Translations under genes and position numbers: made by a program | Shown: piece after piece, positions 37,216 through 46,561 of the stretch | Numbering within the stretch: position 1 is the first letter of the stretch | Layout: every line of letters begins with the position of its first letter | Notes under the pieces: model-generated | The model's input: the letters and a program-made list of their open reading frames with translations, nothing else | Told to the model about the DNA's origin: nothing | Databases searched by the model: none | NCBI RefSeq assembly: GCF_022568815.1 | Contig: NZ_JAKZHX010000007.1 | Coordinates: forward strand, 186,001 to 250,000 | Source of the DNA: Undibacterium paludis | GTDB taxonomy: Bacteria > Pseudomonadota > Gammaproteobacteria > Burkholderiales > Burkholderiaceae_D | Direction: 5' to 3' | Length of the DNA stretch: 64,000 bases

Positions 37216-40131
37216 TTACTGACAGGCTTCGCACTCTTCAAAGCCGGCATCGCCAGGACGCAACATGCAGGCCGGACCATCCGTCTCTTGTGCTGCGGCC
37301 GCCGCGCCAACTGCGGCACTGGCGCCGTAGCCACTGTTGCCATCGACAGCCACGGCGTTCAGGGCGCCTGTTTTGCTCGTCGATTTTTCAGTGTGCGTCG
37401 CACCAATCGTGCGCAGGTAATAAGTTGTCTTCAAGCCGCGCAGCCAAGCCAGCTTATAAGTTTCATCGAGCTTCTTGCCAGATGCGCCCGCCATGTAAAT
37501 ATTCAAGGACTGTGCCTGATCTATCCACTTCTGGCGGCGTGCTGCTGCTTCAACCAGCCAGGACGGGCTGACTTCAAACGCTGTTGCATACAGGTCACGC
37601 AGATCTTCAGGGATACGATCGATGCGTGCCAGGCTGCCATCAAAGTATTTGAGGTCGGCGATCATGACTTCATCCCACAGGCCGCGTTCCTTCAGGTCAC
37701 GTACCAGGTGTTCATTGATTTCAGTAAACTCACCGGACAGGTTCGACTTCACATACAGGTTTTGGTAAGTCGGCTCGATACAGGCAGACACGCCAATAAT
37801 GTTAGAAATTGTTGCAGTCGGGGCAATCGCCACGCAATTGGAATTGCGCATGCCATATTGTTTGATGCGATCACGTACGACAGACCAGTCCATGGTTTCC
37901 GAGAAATCGGCTTCCAGATAGCCGCCACGTTCTTCTGCCAGCAGTTTCAACGAGTCTTGCGGCAGGATGCCACGGTCCCACAGGGAACCACGGTAGGAAC
38001 TGTAGCGGCCACGTTCTTCAGCCAGCTCGGTCGATGCCAGGTAAGCGTAATAGCAAACGGCTTCCATCGATGTGTCAGCGAACTGAACGGCATCCATCGA
38101 TGCATAAGGAATACGCATCATGTGCAGGCAATCCTGGAAACCCATGATACCCAGACCGACAGGACGGTGACGCAGATTGGAATCGCGCGCTTTCTTCACT
38201 GCATAGTAGTTGATGTCGATCACGTTATCCAGCATACGCATCGCTGTACGCACAGTTTTTTGCAATTTAATGTGATCGAGCTTGCCATCTTTCATGTGGG
38301 CCGGCATGTTGACCGAGCCCAGGTTGCAGACTGCGATCTCGCTGTCGTTGGTGTTCAGGGTGATTTCTGTACACAGATTGGAGCTGTGAACGACGCCGAC
38401 ATGCTGTTGCGGTGAGCGGATATTGCATGGGTCCTTGAAGGTGATCCATGGATGACCTGTTTCAAACAGCATGGACAACATCTTGCGCCACAGATCCAGC
38501 GCTGCGATCTTTTTCGACAGTTTCAGTTCGCCAGCAGCGGCCTTGGCTTCATAAGCCGTGTAAGCCTGCTCGAAGGATTTGCCGTATTTGTCGTGCAGGT
38601 CCGGCACATTGGATGGTGAGAACAGGGTCCAGTCGCCTTTTTCCATGACACGCTTCATGAACAGGTCAGGAATCCAGTTGGAGGTATTCATGTCATGCGT
38701 ACGGCGGCGGTCATCACCGGTATTTTTGCGCAGGTCCAGGAATTCTTCGATGTCCATGTGCCAGGTTTCCAGGTAGGCACAGACTGCGCCTTTGCGCTTG
38801 CCACCCTGGTTAACCGCCACCGCAGTGTCATTCACGACCTTCAGGAAGGGCACAACACCCTGGGATTTGCCATTGGTGCCTTTGATGTGTGCGCCGAGTG
38901 AGCGTACTGGCGTCCAGTCATTACCCAGACCACCGGCATATTTTGCCAGCAGGGCGTTTTCCTTGATCGCTTCATAGATGCCATCAAGATCATCGGCCAC
39001 GGTAGTCAGATAGCAGGAAGACAGTTGCGAACGCTGGGTACCGGAATTGAACAGTGTCGGCGTCGAGCTCATGAAATCAAAGCTGGACAGGAGATTGTAA
39101 AATTCTATTGCGCGGGCTTCACGATCAATTTCATTTAAGGCCAGGCCCATTGCTACGCGCATGTAGAAAGCCTGGGGCATTTCTATGCGTGTACCATGTA
39201 CGTGCAGGAAATAACGGTCGTACAGGGTCTGCAGGCCGATATAACCAAATTGCAGGTCGCGGTCAGCCACCAGTGCATTGGCCAGTTTCTTCAAATCGAA
39301 CTGCGCCAGTTTGGCATCAAGCAGGTCGGCTTCTATACCCTTCTTGATGAATTTCGGGAAGTACTCGACGTATTCTTCGGCCGCATCCTGTTGCGCCACT
39401 TCTTTGCCGAACACTTCCTTGCGGACTGTATGCAACAGCAAACGAGCCGTGACCTGGCTGTAGGCCGGTTCTTTTTCCATCAGGGCGCGGGCAGCCAGGA
39501 TGGCGGATTTGTACAACTCTTCCACCGGTACGCCGTCATACAGGTTCTTCAGGGTCTCGGCCAGGATGGCGTCGGCATCAGCCAGCTTGTCCAAACCCAG
39601 GCAGGCGGCTGCAATCATCTTGCGCACTTCTGCCACATCCAGCGGACGCGACTGACCATCAACAATCACATGCAATTGAGGCAAAGCTGGTTCAGCATGA
39701 CCAGGTGCATCGCTGATGCGACGACGTTCTTCCATGCGCTTGGCACGATACAGCACATAGGAACGCGCCACATCATGTTCACCAGAACGCATCAGGGCCA
39801 GTTCAACCTGGTCTTGCACATCTTCTATATGAAAGGTGCCGCCGGCCGGCTGCCTGCGCATCAGCGCCGCCACCACGCCACCGGTCAGCTGTTCCACCAA
39901 TTCACGAACTCTGGCGGACTCTGCACCATGTCCACCATTGACAGCCAGAAAAGCTTTGGTCATGGCGATGGCGATTTTGGACGGCTCGAAACCGACGACA
40001 GAACCATTACGGCGAATGATGCGATATTCGCTGTAAGCCGACGTGCTGGCGCTGGCAGGCGTGCTTGCCGGACTCAAGACCGATCCCAGATCTGGCTTGG
40101 ACAAAGTGGATGTTTCAATAGAAGAGTGCAT
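37216..40131 (-). CDS. nrdA: ribonucleoside-diphosphate reductase, large subunit (class Ia)
   Basis: Catalytic subunit that reduces NDPs. The frame is open to 40260, but the ATG at 40131 has a perfect GGAGG ribosome binding site 5 bp upstream, giving 971 residues. N-terminal ATP-cone IRRNGSVVGFEPSKIAIAM, an additional cone-like segment around residues 160-245 (VIVDGQSRPLDVAEVRKMI), active-site regions NLCTEITLNTNDSEIAVCNLG and TATISNIIG, and the C-terminal shuttle cysteines 967 and 970 (ECEACQ). The length beyond the 760 of E. coli NrdA reflects the N-terminal additions. An NrdR-type box lies at 40349. Confidence 0.96.
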   Translation of the reverse strand: MHSSIETSTLSKPDLGSVLSPASTPASASTSAYSEYRIIRRNGSVVGFEPSKIAIAMTKAFLAVNGGHGAESARVRELVEQLTGGVVAALMRRQPAGGTFHIEDVQDQVELALMRSGEHDVARSYVLYRAKRMEERRRISDAPGHAEPALPQLHVIVDGQSRPLDVAEVRKMIAAACLGLDKLADADAILAETLKNLYDGVPVEELYKSAILAARALMEKEPAYSQVTARLLLHTVRKEVFGKEVAQQDAAEEYVEYFPKFIKKGIEADLLDAKLAQFDLKKLANALVADRDLQFGYIGLQTLYDRYFLHVHGTRIEMPQAFYMRVAMGLALNEIDREARAIEFYNLLSSFDFMSSTPTLFNSGTQRSQLSSCYLTTVADDLDGIYEAIKENALLAKYAGGLGNDWTPVRSLGAHIKGTNGKSQGVVPFLKVVNDTAVAVNQGGKRKGAVCAYLETWHMDIEEFLDLRKNTGDDRRRTHDMNTSNWIPDLFMKRVMEKGDWTLFSPSNVPDLHDKYGKSFEQAYTAYEAKAAAGELKLSKKIAALDLWRKMLSMLFETGHPWITFKDPCNIRSPQQHVGVVHSSNLCTEITLNTNDSEIAVCNLGSVNMPAHMKDGKLDHIKLQKTVRTAMRMLDNVIDINYYAVKKARDSNLRHRPVGLGIMGFQDCLHMMRIPYASMDAVQFADTSMEAVCYYAYLASTELAEERGRYSSYRGSLWDRGILPQDSLKLLAEERGGYLEADFSETMDWSVVRDRIKQYGMRNSNCVAIAPTATISNIIGVSACIEPTYQNLYVKSNLSGEFTEINEHLVRDLKERGLWDEVMIADLKYFDGSLARIDRIPEDLRDLYATAFEVSPSWLVEAAARRQKWIDQAQSLNIYMAGASGKKLDETYKLAWLRGLKTTYYLRTIGATHTEKSTSKTGALNAVAVDGNSGYGASAAVGAAAAAQETDGPACMLRPGDAGFEECEACQ

Positions 40132-40348
40132 TAATCCTCCGGATGCAGTGTTATTTTTCCCGACAAAGTGCACATGAAGAAAGCACCTTGAGGGTAATGG
40201 GGTTAAACAGGTAATGCGCAATACAGCCAACAGCCGGATATGAAAAATTCTCATATCCAATTTATTTTGTTCAAATCATTTGCTAAAACAATTGCAAAAC
40301 AAGAAGGGAAATTGAAGCAAGGAAAGAAAACAAACAAATCACTTAAAC

Positions 40349-40362
40349 CACTACATATAGTG
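40349..40362. promoter_or_regulatory. NrdR box upstream of nrdA
   Basis: CACTACATATAGTG closely matches the NrdR consensus CACTATATATAGTG and lies about 220 bp upstream of the nrdA start. A weaker match (CCCTAATTCTAGTA, 40379-40392) is spaced 30 bp away, near the three-helical-turn spacing of paired NrdR sites. On the minus strand TATATG inside the box could be the -10 element. nrdR itself is not in the window. Confidence 0.65.
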
Positions 40363-40431
40363 CGCTAATTTTTATTTGCCCTAATTCTAGTACCCCAACT
40401 TGGTATATGCAACCGCTTTTCATTTAAATAA

Positions 40432-40632
40432 TTGAATTATTTTTTTACGCAAAACCTGCTTTTAGTGTTGACATTGGCAAAGCACAGTAAGGCAGTGGCA
40501 CTGGTGGAAGTGGACACTAACGACGACACCTGCCGTCTGACTGCAAAGGGATGGGAGTCGCAAGAACAACTTGAAAAGAATAGCCAGAGTTGCGTTTGCA
40601 TACACTCTGACAAGGAGAAAGCGCGCAAATAA
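40432..40632 (+). CDS. possible small hypothetical protein
   Basis: A 66-codon frame with no ATG; it would start at TTG 40432 or GTG 40465. The predicted product is hydrophilic after a short hydrophobic start (LALVEVDTNDD-like middle, actual text VALVEVDTNDDTCRLTAKGW) and ends in KEKARK. Codon choice in the middle looks protein-like, which is why I list it. No ribosome binding site or family is recognised, and its end overlaps a hairpin. It may well be chance. Confidence 0.25.
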   Translation: MNYFFTQNLLLVLTLAKHSKAVALVEVDTNDDTCRLTAKGWESQEQLEKNSQSCVCIHSDKEKARK

Positions 40633-40671
40633 GCTGTGTTTATTTGCCAATAAGCTGAGGTCGCACTGAGA

Positions 40672-40685
40672 CACTATATATAGTG
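40672..40685. promoter_or_regulatory. second NrdR-like palindrome, remote from nrdA
   Basis: CACTATATATAGTG, a perfect 14-bp palindrome identical to the NrdR core consensus, 541 bp upstream of the nrdA start and about 320 bp from the proximal box. It overlaps the first bases of the solo TIR at 40683. It may be a real distal site or a by-product of insertion of the element. Confidence 0.45.
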
Positions 40686-40716
40686 GACTGCAACAGTGAA
40701 AAGCGAAGTGCCTGTC
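40683..40716. repeat. solo end of the TIR element
   Basis: TAGTGGACTGCAACAGTGAA followed by AAGCGAAGTGCC matches, with one or two changes, the terminal inverted repeat of the complete element at 57192-57368. No opposite end is found nearby, so this is a solo or decayed copy. The hairpin just upstream (40625-40647) also shares CAAATAAACACAGC, read on the minus strand, with the interior of the complete copy. Confidence 0.75.
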
Positions 40717-40805
40717 AGTGCCAGGGTTTGATTGCAACCATGCAGACAGGTCAGGTTCATCAAGACCTGGTCTGGCAGCCTTGCTTCTGTTAAATTGAAA
40801 GCGAG

Positions 40806-42260
40806 CTATTCCTGGATTTTCAATTTCTGTATCTGGTAGCGTAATTGTCTGAAGCTGACACCCAGTAATTCTGCCGCCTGGGTGCGGTTGTTGCGGGTTT
40901 GATACAGAGCACGCCGGATCATTTCCCGTTCAACATTTTCCAGATAATCGGGCAATGAACATGGCAGGCTGGGAGCAGCAAACAGGTTCACAGCAGAAGC
41001 ATGGTCAGCCGGTACCTGGGGACGCTCCTCAACCTGGCTCACGTCAACCTGTGCCGGCAGCATCACTGCCTGGTCACCGGATTTTCTGGCGCCACGCAAG
41101 ACCAGATCAGCTACCTCAATGCAACCGTCGTTGGCGAAAGCGACGGCACGTTCCAGTATATTTTCCAGTTCACGGACATTGCCAGGAAAATCGTAGCTAA
41201 TCAATGCGTCGATTGCCTCTTCCGACATGTTGACATCATTGCCGGTCAGTTTCTTGAGGATATTTGAGGACAGCTCAACAATATCTTCCAGTCGCTCACG
41301 CAGTGGCGGCAGATGCAGCTCAATGACATTGAGGCGGTAATACAAATCCTGGCGGAAACGGCCCTCTTCCACGCAAATCGCCAGATTTTGGTGAGTAGCA
41401 CTGATGATACGGACGTCGACTGCCTCCTCTACCGTTGAACCAACCTTGCGCACTCGCCTCTCCTGGATTGCCCTCAGCAACTTCACCTGCATGGGTAGCG
41501 GCAGGTCAGCCACTTCGTCAAGCATCAGGGTGCCGCCGCTGGCCGCCTGAAAAAAACCGTCCCTGTCATCAGCTGCGCCCGTGAAAGCCCCTTTTCTGTA
41601 ACCAAAGAATTCGGCTTCCATCAGGGTTTCAGGGATGGCGCCACAATTGACAGCAATAAAAGGTTTGCCGGAACGCGCACTGCTGGTGTGTATCTCGCGT
41701 GCTGCCAACTCTTTGCCGCTGCCGGATTCGCCGGTAATGATGACAGGAGCCATGCTACGCGCGAGACGACTGATTTGCGCCCTGACCTCTTGCATCCCCT
41801 GGGACTGGCCTATCATGAAAGAACTGGCCGGGGCGGCCAACTTTTCTGGCGCCGCCTGCTGTTCTTTCTGTACTTCATTGGTTTGCAGGGCAGACCTGAC
41901 CAGCTTGCGCAACTGATCCAGGGCTACCGGTTTGGAAACATAATCAAAGGCACCGGCTTTCAGGGCAACCACGGCATTATCGGCACTGCCGAACGCGGTG
42001 ATAACAGCGATAGGCGTGCTTTTGTATAGCGTGTTGACTTCCTGTACCAGTTCCATCCCCGAACCATCTGGCAGACGCATGTCAGTCAATACCAGGGCAT
42101 AAGCGCGCTTGCTCAAATAGCTACGTGCAATCGTCAGAGTTTCGGCGCTGTCTACATCAAGCCCCATCTTGATGAGGGTAATTTCCAGCAATTCCCGCAA
42201 ATGCGCCTCGTCATCGACGACCAGGATGCGCGGACAAGCCGATGCTTCATTCATACTCAT
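40806..42260 (-). CDS. pilR: sigma-54-dependent response regulator PilR
   Basis: Activates pilin transcription with sigma-54. 484 residues. Receiver with phospho-Asp in LVLTDMRLPDGSG (about residue 58), AAA+ domain with Walker A GESGSGKELAAREIH, intact GAFTGA loop at 224-229, and a C-terminal Fis-type HTH (NNRTQAAELLGVSFRQLRYQ). Its ATG overlaps the pilS stop codon as ATGA, so the pair is translationally coupled. pilA is not in the window. Confidence 0.94.
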   Translation of the reverse strand: MSMNEASACPRILVVDDEAHLRELLEITLIKMGLDVDSAETLTIARSYLSKRAYALVLTDMRLPDGSGMELVQEVNTLYKSTPIAVITAFGSADNAVVALKAGAFDYVSKPVALDQLRKLVRSALQTNEVQKEQQAAPEKLAAPASSFMIGQSQGMQEVRAQISRLARSMAPVIITGESGSGKELAAREIHTSSARSGKPFIAVNCGAIPETLMEAEFFGYRKGAFTGAADDRDGFFQAASGGTLMLDEVADLPLPMQVKLLRAIQERRVRKVGSTVEEAVDVRIISATHQNLAICVEEGRFRQDLYYRLNVIELHLPPLRERLEDIVELSSNILKKLTGNDVNMSEEAIDALISYDFPGNVRELENILERAVAFANDGCIEVADLVLRGARKSGDQAVMLPAQVDVSQVEERPQVPADHASAVNLFAAPSLPCSLPDYLENVEREMIRRALYQTRNNRTQAAELLGVSFRQLRYQIQKLKIQE

Positions 42261-44029
42261 GCACTATATCCAGAGAAATTAATTACAAAACGTCCACTAG
42301 GTTCGCTCTTGCCACTGTCGGTCTCTTCTACCCGGTATTCATAATCAAGCAAGGCATGATTATTCAAACACAGTTCCCTTGCCATGTACAAGCCCAGCCC
42401 TGTTCCCATGCGTGAAGTAGTGTAAAAAGGTTCAAACAAATGCGATCTGACATCGTAGGGAATCACCGGTCCATCATCTTGTATATGCAATTCCTGACGG
42501 CCGGTAGCGTTAACATAAGCAAACAGCCGTATGCTGCCAGGTTGCCCACTGGCATAGCGTATCGCATTCGACAGTAAATTCAAGACCACTTCCCGTAAAT
42601 GACTGGGATCAAAGTTGACAGTGAAGTCTTTGCTCTTGACCACCAGTATCAGGTCCCCGGCCAGGCCCTTGGTCTCCACAAAATCCTGCACCATATCGGC
42701 GACATGATCCATCACCATATAGGGTTCGATATCGGATTGTGCCTTGCGTGACAGCTTAAGAATATCCTCAATCAACTGGTTCAGTCGCGCCACATTGTCA
42801 TCAACAATCTTTAACAGGCGTAGTGCCTGTTTCCTGTCCTGCCCCAGATGATGCAGGTCTTCATTGAGTAATGAGGCTGCATAGGAAATGGAGGAAAGGG
42901 GATTACGCACTTCATGGGCAATACTGGCGGTCAGCCGTCCCATGGAGGCCAGCTTCAATTGCTGCGCCTGGTTCTCTATGTCAGAAACATCTTGCATAAA
43001 GATAATGGTATAGCTGCCGGCCCGGTCCTTGACGTCGCCAGCATTGACACCTTTGATGGTAACAAAACGCAATTTCAGGTGCGTGACAAAATGCGGACGT
43101 TCACGCTCAGAGCGCTCACGAGCTTCTGTATCCGCCACCAGTTCGGCCAATTCCACCATTTCCGGCCTGAGCTCATCAAGATAACATCGTATAGAGACGA
43201 AGGAAATCTCCTCCTCCTTGCGCCGTTCAAACTTGCTTTCACGGTTTTGCATGACGTTCAGAATTTCGACGATGGGTCGCAAGGCGGAAATGCTGGCCAA
43301 CTCAATACCTATCATTTCCTTGTTCAGATTGCCACCGAGCATACGCGTGGCTGCCGGGTTAATTTCAAACATGCAACCATCCTGATCAAGCACCAGCATG
43401 CCATCACCCATATCGGTGACCACCAATTGATTGATAGCTTGCTGTATTGCCAGTGCGTTGCCACGCTGCGCGGCCAACTGCTCCTGATTGATCAGGTTAC
43501 GCGCCAGGCGGTTAACTACAGTGACCACGGCAAAATAAGCAGCACCGTACAAACCTACCTGTGATAACGGGGAGCCATCTTCTGCACGCAGATAGTGATA
43601 AACACTCTCTGCTAATATGAACAGCACTACGATAGAAGTAAAAAAGAAAGACCAGAGCAGCGGGCTGAGAATGGCCACACCTGCCAAAGGGAACAAATAC
43701 AAAATCCCAAGTCCACTCTTGCTACCGCCATCAGCCAGATACATAGCTGAGATAATGGCAATATCCAGCAATATCTGCGCTGTCAGTTGCCACATGAAGC
43801 GGCGGGGATACACTTGTTTTAGCACCACGAAACCAATGGCAACCAACAGATACAGCAAGCCTATATCCCGGCCGAACAGATGATCACTGGTCCAGATATC
43901 CTTGCCACTGCGCAAACTCAGCAATATCAGCAAGCTGGCAGCCACGATAATGCGTGAAGCATTCAGTGTTTGTAGCGAACGCCAGAAAGAATGTGACGGT
44001 TCCGCCGTTGAAGGATGAGCCTCAGACAT
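42257..44029 (-). CDS. pilS: sensor histidine kinase PilS
   Basis: Polytopic kinase paired with PilR; in Pseudomonas it senses PilA levels in the membrane. 590 residues. About six membrane helices in residues 25-190, a PAS domain (about 195-340), HisKA with His372 (SIAHEVRNPLSS), and an ATPase domain with N-box LLSNAIRYA and G-box GTGLGLYMA. It is part of the unit ypjD-PP0621-pilS-pilR. Confidence 0.93.
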   Translation of the reverse strand: MSEAHPSTAEPSHSFWRSLQTLNASRIIVAASLLILLSLRSGKDIWTSDHLFGRDIGLLYLLVAIGFVVLKQVYPRRFMWQLTAQILLDIAIISAMYLADGGSKSGLGILYLFPLAGVAILSPLLWSFFFTSIVVLFILAESVYHYLRAEDGSPLSQVGLYGAAYFAVVTVVNRLARNLINQEQLAAQRGNALAIQQAINQLVVTDMGDGMLVLDQDGCMFEINPAATRMLGGNLNKEMIGIELASISALRPIVEILNVMQNRESKFERRKEEEISFVSIRCYLDELRPEMVELAELVADTEARERSERERPHFVTHLKLRFVTIKGVNAGDVKDRAGSYTIIFMQDVSDIENQAQQLKLASMGRLTASIAHEVRNPLSSISYAASLLNEDLHHLGQDRKQALRLLKIVDDNVARLNQLIEDILKLSRKAQSDIEPYMVMDHVADMVQDFVETKGLAGDLILVVKSKDFTVNFDPSHLREVVLNLLSNAIRYASGQPGSIRLFAYVNATGRQELHIQDDGPVIPYDVRSHLFEPFYTTSRMGTGLGLYMARELCLNNHALLDYEYRVEETDSGKSEPSGRFVINFSGYSA

Positions 44030-44053
44030 AGGTGCCAGGAGTGATGTGCTTTG

Positions 44054-44293
44054 TCATGCCAGGTCGGCGTGTTCGTTGCTGCAATAGACTTGCTGGCCGC
44101 GGTGCACCGCTTCAGAGGCTGGTAAATAGATTTGGCAATGGGCGCAGCACACCATGGCTTCGGCATCACCGCCTTTGCTACCGGCATCCTGGACTGGGTT
44201 GGTCGGCCTGACTGACCCTGCCGGTGGCTGGATTTTTTTCTTTAGAGCCAATACCACCAGGACCAGAAGTCCCAGCCAGAACAGAAGTCTCAT
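44054..44293 (-). CDS. PP0621 family protein (small membrane-anchored Cys-rich protein)
   Basis: 79 residues: an N-terminal membrane helix (LLFWLGLLVLVVLALKKK), a short linker, and a C-terminal CCAHCQIYLPASEAV…YCSNEHA pattern with four cysteines and a His that could bind metal. The start overlaps the ypjD stop as ATGA. Function unknown; it is regularly found beside pilS and ypjD in betaproteobacteria. Confidence 0.88.
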   Translation of the reverse strand: MRLLFWLGLLVLVVLALKKKIQPPAGSVRPTNPVQDAGSKGGDAEAMVCCAHCQIYLPASEAVHRGQQVYCSNEHADLA

Positions 44294-45099
44294 GACAGGC
44301 TCCTGTGCAACAAGACTTCCAGTACAAAACGGCTCCCCACATAGGCCAGCAAGAGAGTAATAAATCCGGACAACGTGAAGCTCAGCACGGTTTTGCCACG
44401 CCAGCCCCGCAAGTAACGCCCGGCCAGCAGGATGGCAAACAATAACCAGGACAACAAAGACAATATGGTTTTATGGTCCCACTTAAAAGCCACGCCCAGC
44501 ACCTGTTCAGAAAATATGACGCCTGACAAGACCGTCAATGTCAATAAGACAAAGCCAAGCAAGACAAAACGAAACAGGATTTTTTCCATCGTCAGCAATG
44601 CTGGCAATTTATCGATCAGGCCATTGAGCCATACCCGCCGCCTGGAGCCACGCAATTGATGTAGGTGTTTGTCCTGCACTGTCATCACCAGCGCATGGAA
44701 AGCAGCGATGGTCAGGGTGCTGTAAGCCAGCAAGGCCACCACCACATGCCAGGGAAACATGTCGGTTCTACCTGCCAGCGTAACCAGGCTGCCTGGGAAA
44801 AAACCCGGCAGCAAAGCCATCAGTGCAGCATTGGGCATTAACAGCAGCCGCAACCCATCAAGTGACTGATTTCGGTTTTCCAGCCAGCAGACAAATACCG
44901 ACACCCAAAGTGCTGCCGACAACATGACGGCAAAACCGACACGCAATGCACCTTCAGGGAAGATGGTGAGCCACAACGCCACGCCATGCGTCAACCAGGC
45001 CAGCGCGCTAATACCCTTTGCCACATCCAGCCAGCGTTCCGGCAGCAGGATACTGACTATATATATGGTGGCAGCAAGAAATGATAGATAGATTTGCAT
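44290..45099 (-). CDS. CcsA/YpjD-type cytochrome c assembly-like membrane protein
   Basis: 269 residues with about eight membrane helices. WHVVVALLAYSTLTIAAFHALVM and the late KWDHKTILSLLSWLLFAILL place conserved His residues as in CcmC/CcsA haem-handling proteins. YpjD homologues usually sit next to ffh; here ffh is 8.3 kb away, separated by the transport/regulation module. Role in haem handling is inferred from the family; no ccm genes are near. Confidence 0.88.
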   Translation of the reverse strand: MQIYLSFLAATIYIVSILLPERWLDVAKGISALAWLTHGVALWLTIFPEGALRVGFAVMLSAALWVSVFVCWLENRNQSLDGLRLLLMPNAALMALLPGFFPGSLVTLAGRTDMFPWHVVVALLAYSTLTIAAFHALVMTVQDKHLHQLRGSRRRVWLNGLIDKLPALLTMEKILFRFVLLGFVLLTLTVLSGVIFSEQVLGVAFKWDHKTILSLLSWLLFAILLAGRYLRGWRGKTVLSFTLSGFITLLLAYVGSRFVLEVLLHRSLS

Positions 45100-45155
45100 G
45101 GGACAAGTTTACACCATGTCGCCTCAAAAGTTGGACTATGCTCGTTTTATAGCGC

Positions 45156-46520
45156 TTATCCATTAGTCGGATTGATGAGAGACAAGGATTTTTGATATTT
45201 TTTCATCTTGTCATACAGAGTTTTCTTGGGTATGCCCAGGGCGTCTGCCGCTGCAGCAACATTATTGGCATGTTTTTCCAGCGCAGCCTGGATCAGGCTG
45301 ACCTCGTAAGCGTCGATTTTCTCTGGCAGGCTGACATTTCCCCCCGCTGTCGATGGCTGATCTTGGCCGGCTGGATTATCAGCAAATTCAGCTACTCCCA
45401 ATACCAGTTGATCGGCAAAATTGCGCAATTGACGTACGTTTCCCTGCCAGTCCCGCTGCATCCAGTGTTGCATCTGTGCAGCAGTCCAGCTAACTACCTG
45501 CTTTTGATAGCGCAGAGCAGCTCTTTGTACAAAATAAGACAGCAACAAGGGTATATCCTCACGTCTGTCATTGAGCCGGGGCAGATTGATATTGACCACA
45601 CTCAGCCGGTAATACAGGTCTTCACGAAATTGCCCCTGAGCGCTGAGCTTGAGCAAATCAGCCTTGCTGGCAGCAATAATCCGGCAATCAAGCGCGATCG
45701 ATTGATTGCCACCCAGTCTTTCCAGACAGCGTTCCTGCAAGACTCTGAGTAATTTGATTTGCAGGTTCAGGGGCATACTTTCAATTTCATCAAGAAAGAC
45801 TGTGCCACCTTGTGCATATTCAAGCTTGCCTATGCGTCGCTTCTGGGCACTGGTAAAAGCGCCAGCCTCATGCCCGAAAATCTCGCTTTCAAATACAGAC
45901 TCGGGCAAGGCGCCGCAATTGATGGCAACGAATTCACCCCGTCGGCCACTTGCCAGGTGCAATTGTCTGGCAACGACTTCCTTGCCTGAACCAGTCGCAC
46001 CATTGATCAATACATCAGCCTGGGTGGGTCCTATGCTTTGTATGAATTTGCGTACCCGCTCAATTGGCTGGCTCTGACCTATCAGGTCCGGGGTGGCTGC
46101 ATGATGCAACCAGGACATTTTCAGTTTGCGATTTTCCATGACCAGCCGACGCTTTTCCTGCGCCCGCAGACAGGCATCAAGCAGACGATCCGCTGCAAAC
46201 GGCTTTTCCAGGAAATCATAGGCGCCATGACGCATGGCTTCCACCGCCATGCTGACATCGCCATGGCCGGTAATGATGATCACTGGCAGTTCACTGTCGA
46301 TGGCGCGCACTTTTTCCAGCACTTCCAGTCCTGATTTTCCAGGCAGGCGCACATCGGTTACGATGATGCCTGCATAATCAGCGCTGATAGATGACTCGGC
46401 CAGCTCGGCACTGGCAAAAGCCATTACCTCAAAGCCACCCAGTTCCAGCGTCTGGGCGGTAGCCAGGCGTACCGCCTGCTCGTCCTCTATTAATATGGCA
46501 AACAATTCAGTCATTGTCAT
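45156..46520 (-). CDS. DctD-like sigma-54-dependent response regulator
   Basis: NtrC-family activator of 454 residues; the ATG at 46514 has the better ribosome binding site spacing and is an alternative. Receiver with phospho-Asp in IIVTDVRLPGKSG, AAA+ domain with Walker A GATGSGKEVVARQLH and FLDEIESMP, and a Fis-type HTH (ALEKHANNVAAAADALGIPK). The sigma-54 contact loop, normally GAFTGA, reads GAFTSA (residues 220-225). The QKRRIGK segment after it is typical of DctD. Encoded 41 bp after the DctB-like kinase. Likely target: the sigma-54 promoter at 51657. Confidence 0.92.
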   Translation of the reverse strand: MTMTELFAILIEDEQAVRLATAQTLELGGFEVMAFASAELAESSISADYAGIIVTDVRLPGKSGLEVLEKVRAIDSELPVIIITGHGDVSMAVEAMRHGAYDFLEKPFAADRLLDACLRAQEKRRLVMENRKLKMSWLHHAATPDLIGQSQPIERVRKFIQSIGPTQADVLINGATGSGKEVVARQLHLASGRRGEFVAINCGALPESVFESEIFGHEAGAFTSAQKRRIGKLEYAQGGTVFLDEIESMPLNLQIKLLRVLQERCLERLGGNQSIALDCRIIAASKADLLKLSAQGQFREDLYYRLSVVNINLPRLNDRREDIPLLLSYFVQRAALRYQKQVVSWTAAQMQHWMQRDWQGNVRQLRNFADQLVLGVAEFADNPAGQDQPSTAGGNVSLPEKIDAYEVSLIQAALEKHANNVAAAADALGIPKKTLYDKMKKYQKSLSLINPTNG

Positions 46521-46561
46521 TCTTCCTTGATACGCATAGTGTCATATGCATGCACACCAAT

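Larger units (their letters stand above)
40132..40805. other. regulatory and repeat-containing gap between nrdA and pilR
   Basis: About 670 bp. It contains the nrdA leader with one good and one weak NrdR-like box (40349 and 40379), a possible small frame (40432-40632), a hairpin GCAAATAA-N7-TTATTTGC at 40625-40647, a second perfect NrdR-like palindrome at 40672, and a solo end of the TIR element at 40683. In related genomes I recall ampD between nrdA and pilR; no ampD-like coding is present here. Confidence 0.6.

Noticed and set aside
37195-40134. Long plus-strand frames (up to 406 codons) antisense to nrdA
   Set aside because: nrdA is unambiguous on the other strand; the antisense products have no recognisable motifs.
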